From the NCBI GenBank assembly GCA_017452215.1, contig JAFTMU010000115.1, positions 1 to 12,672 of the forward strand: a stretch of 12,672 nt of DNA, read 5' to 3'. The notes under the pieces were generated by a model, which saw nothing but the letters and a program-made list of their open reading frames with translations, ran no database searches and was not told where the DNA came from. Numbering within the stretch: position 1 is the stretch's first letter; each line of letters begins with the position of its first letter. This DNA is from Clostridia bacterium (GTDB lineage Bacteria; Bacillota; Clostridia; Oscillospirales; CAG-272). The position numbers and the translations under genes are program-made. This document shows, piece by piece, positions 12,587-12,672 of this stretch.

Positions 12587-12672
12587 TGCCACATCTGTGG
12601 CAGTGGGGCAACTTCCGCAAGTGGAGGATCATTCGACGAGCCTATAGGCTCAGCGTGTGAAATGCCCCAAGG
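12587..12672. repeat. Folded repeat unit running to the window edge
   Basis: TGCCACA/TGTGGCA (12587-12593/12596-12602) is followed by TGGGGCA (12604-12610), which can pair with TGCCCCA (12663-12669) and enclose the perfect 14-bp palindrome GAGCCTATAGGCTC (12638-12651). It is non-coding and possibly cut off by the window end. Confidence 0.45.

Noticed and set aside
12440..12672. Structured tail considered as a riboswitch or tRNA-like RNA
   Set aside because: The stems match the dispersed intergenic repeat found at 4374-4550, and no conserved aptamer core or tRNA T-loop was seen.

Overview
The window looks like chromosomal DNA of an anaerobic gut-type Firmicute of class Clostridia, probably Oscillospirales or Christensenellales. 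The evidence is the protein families (DUF1836, split fatty acid kinase, stand-alone flavodiiron protein with rubredoxin, DUF6512), the Gram-positive AAGGAG/GGAGG ribosome sites, strong TTGACA-N17-TATAAT promoters, and the dense hairpin repeats in intergenic DNA. No rRNA, tRNA, CRISPR array or transposase gene was seen.

Layout. 1-423 is the 3' end of a glycoside hydrolase family 2 gene. 424-789 is non-coding and holds a 243-bp hairpin-rich element (460-702) inserted in what looks like the terminator of that gene. A DUF1836 putative regulator (790-1323, minus) diverges from a two-gene operon encoding a DegV/FakB fatty-acid-binding protein and the kinase FakA (1529-4230), which together phosphorylate exogenous fatty acids. 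4231-4864 is a 634-bp repeat nest with a second element (4357-4590) that has the same termini. An apparent redox/metal operon follows: flavodiiron protein, ZIP metal transporter, rubredoxin (4865-7005), closed by a clear terminator. Next come an AttH/CrtC-like lipocalin-fold protein overlapping a gene of unknown function (7219-9007), then a convergent DUF6512 membrane protein (9088-9612, minus), the two ends sharing a terminator hairpin. A large fused nucleotidyltransferase-sugar kinase (9774-12161) is transcribed from its own promoter, and the window ends in more hairpin repeats (12338-12672).

The most unusual signal is in the non-coding DNA. Two segments of about 240 bp share 15-bp imperfect terminal inverted repeats (AGACTGTAGACAAAA / TTTGGTCTACAACCT) but have different interiors. 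Each is bounded on both sides by a copy of the same local palindrome. At 433-459 and 703-729 the 27-bp palindrome abuts the element ends exactly; the outer A-run lies only left of the first copy and the T-run only right of the second. That is what insertion into one A-stem-T terminator with duplication of the whole stem would leave. This suggests a small non-autonomous element, or family of elements, that targets palindromes. Other points: a leaderless-looking DUF1836 promoter, a consensus promoter pointing antisense into DUF1836, palindromes over two transcription start sites, and a fused kinase whose sugar-contact residue differs from galactokinase.
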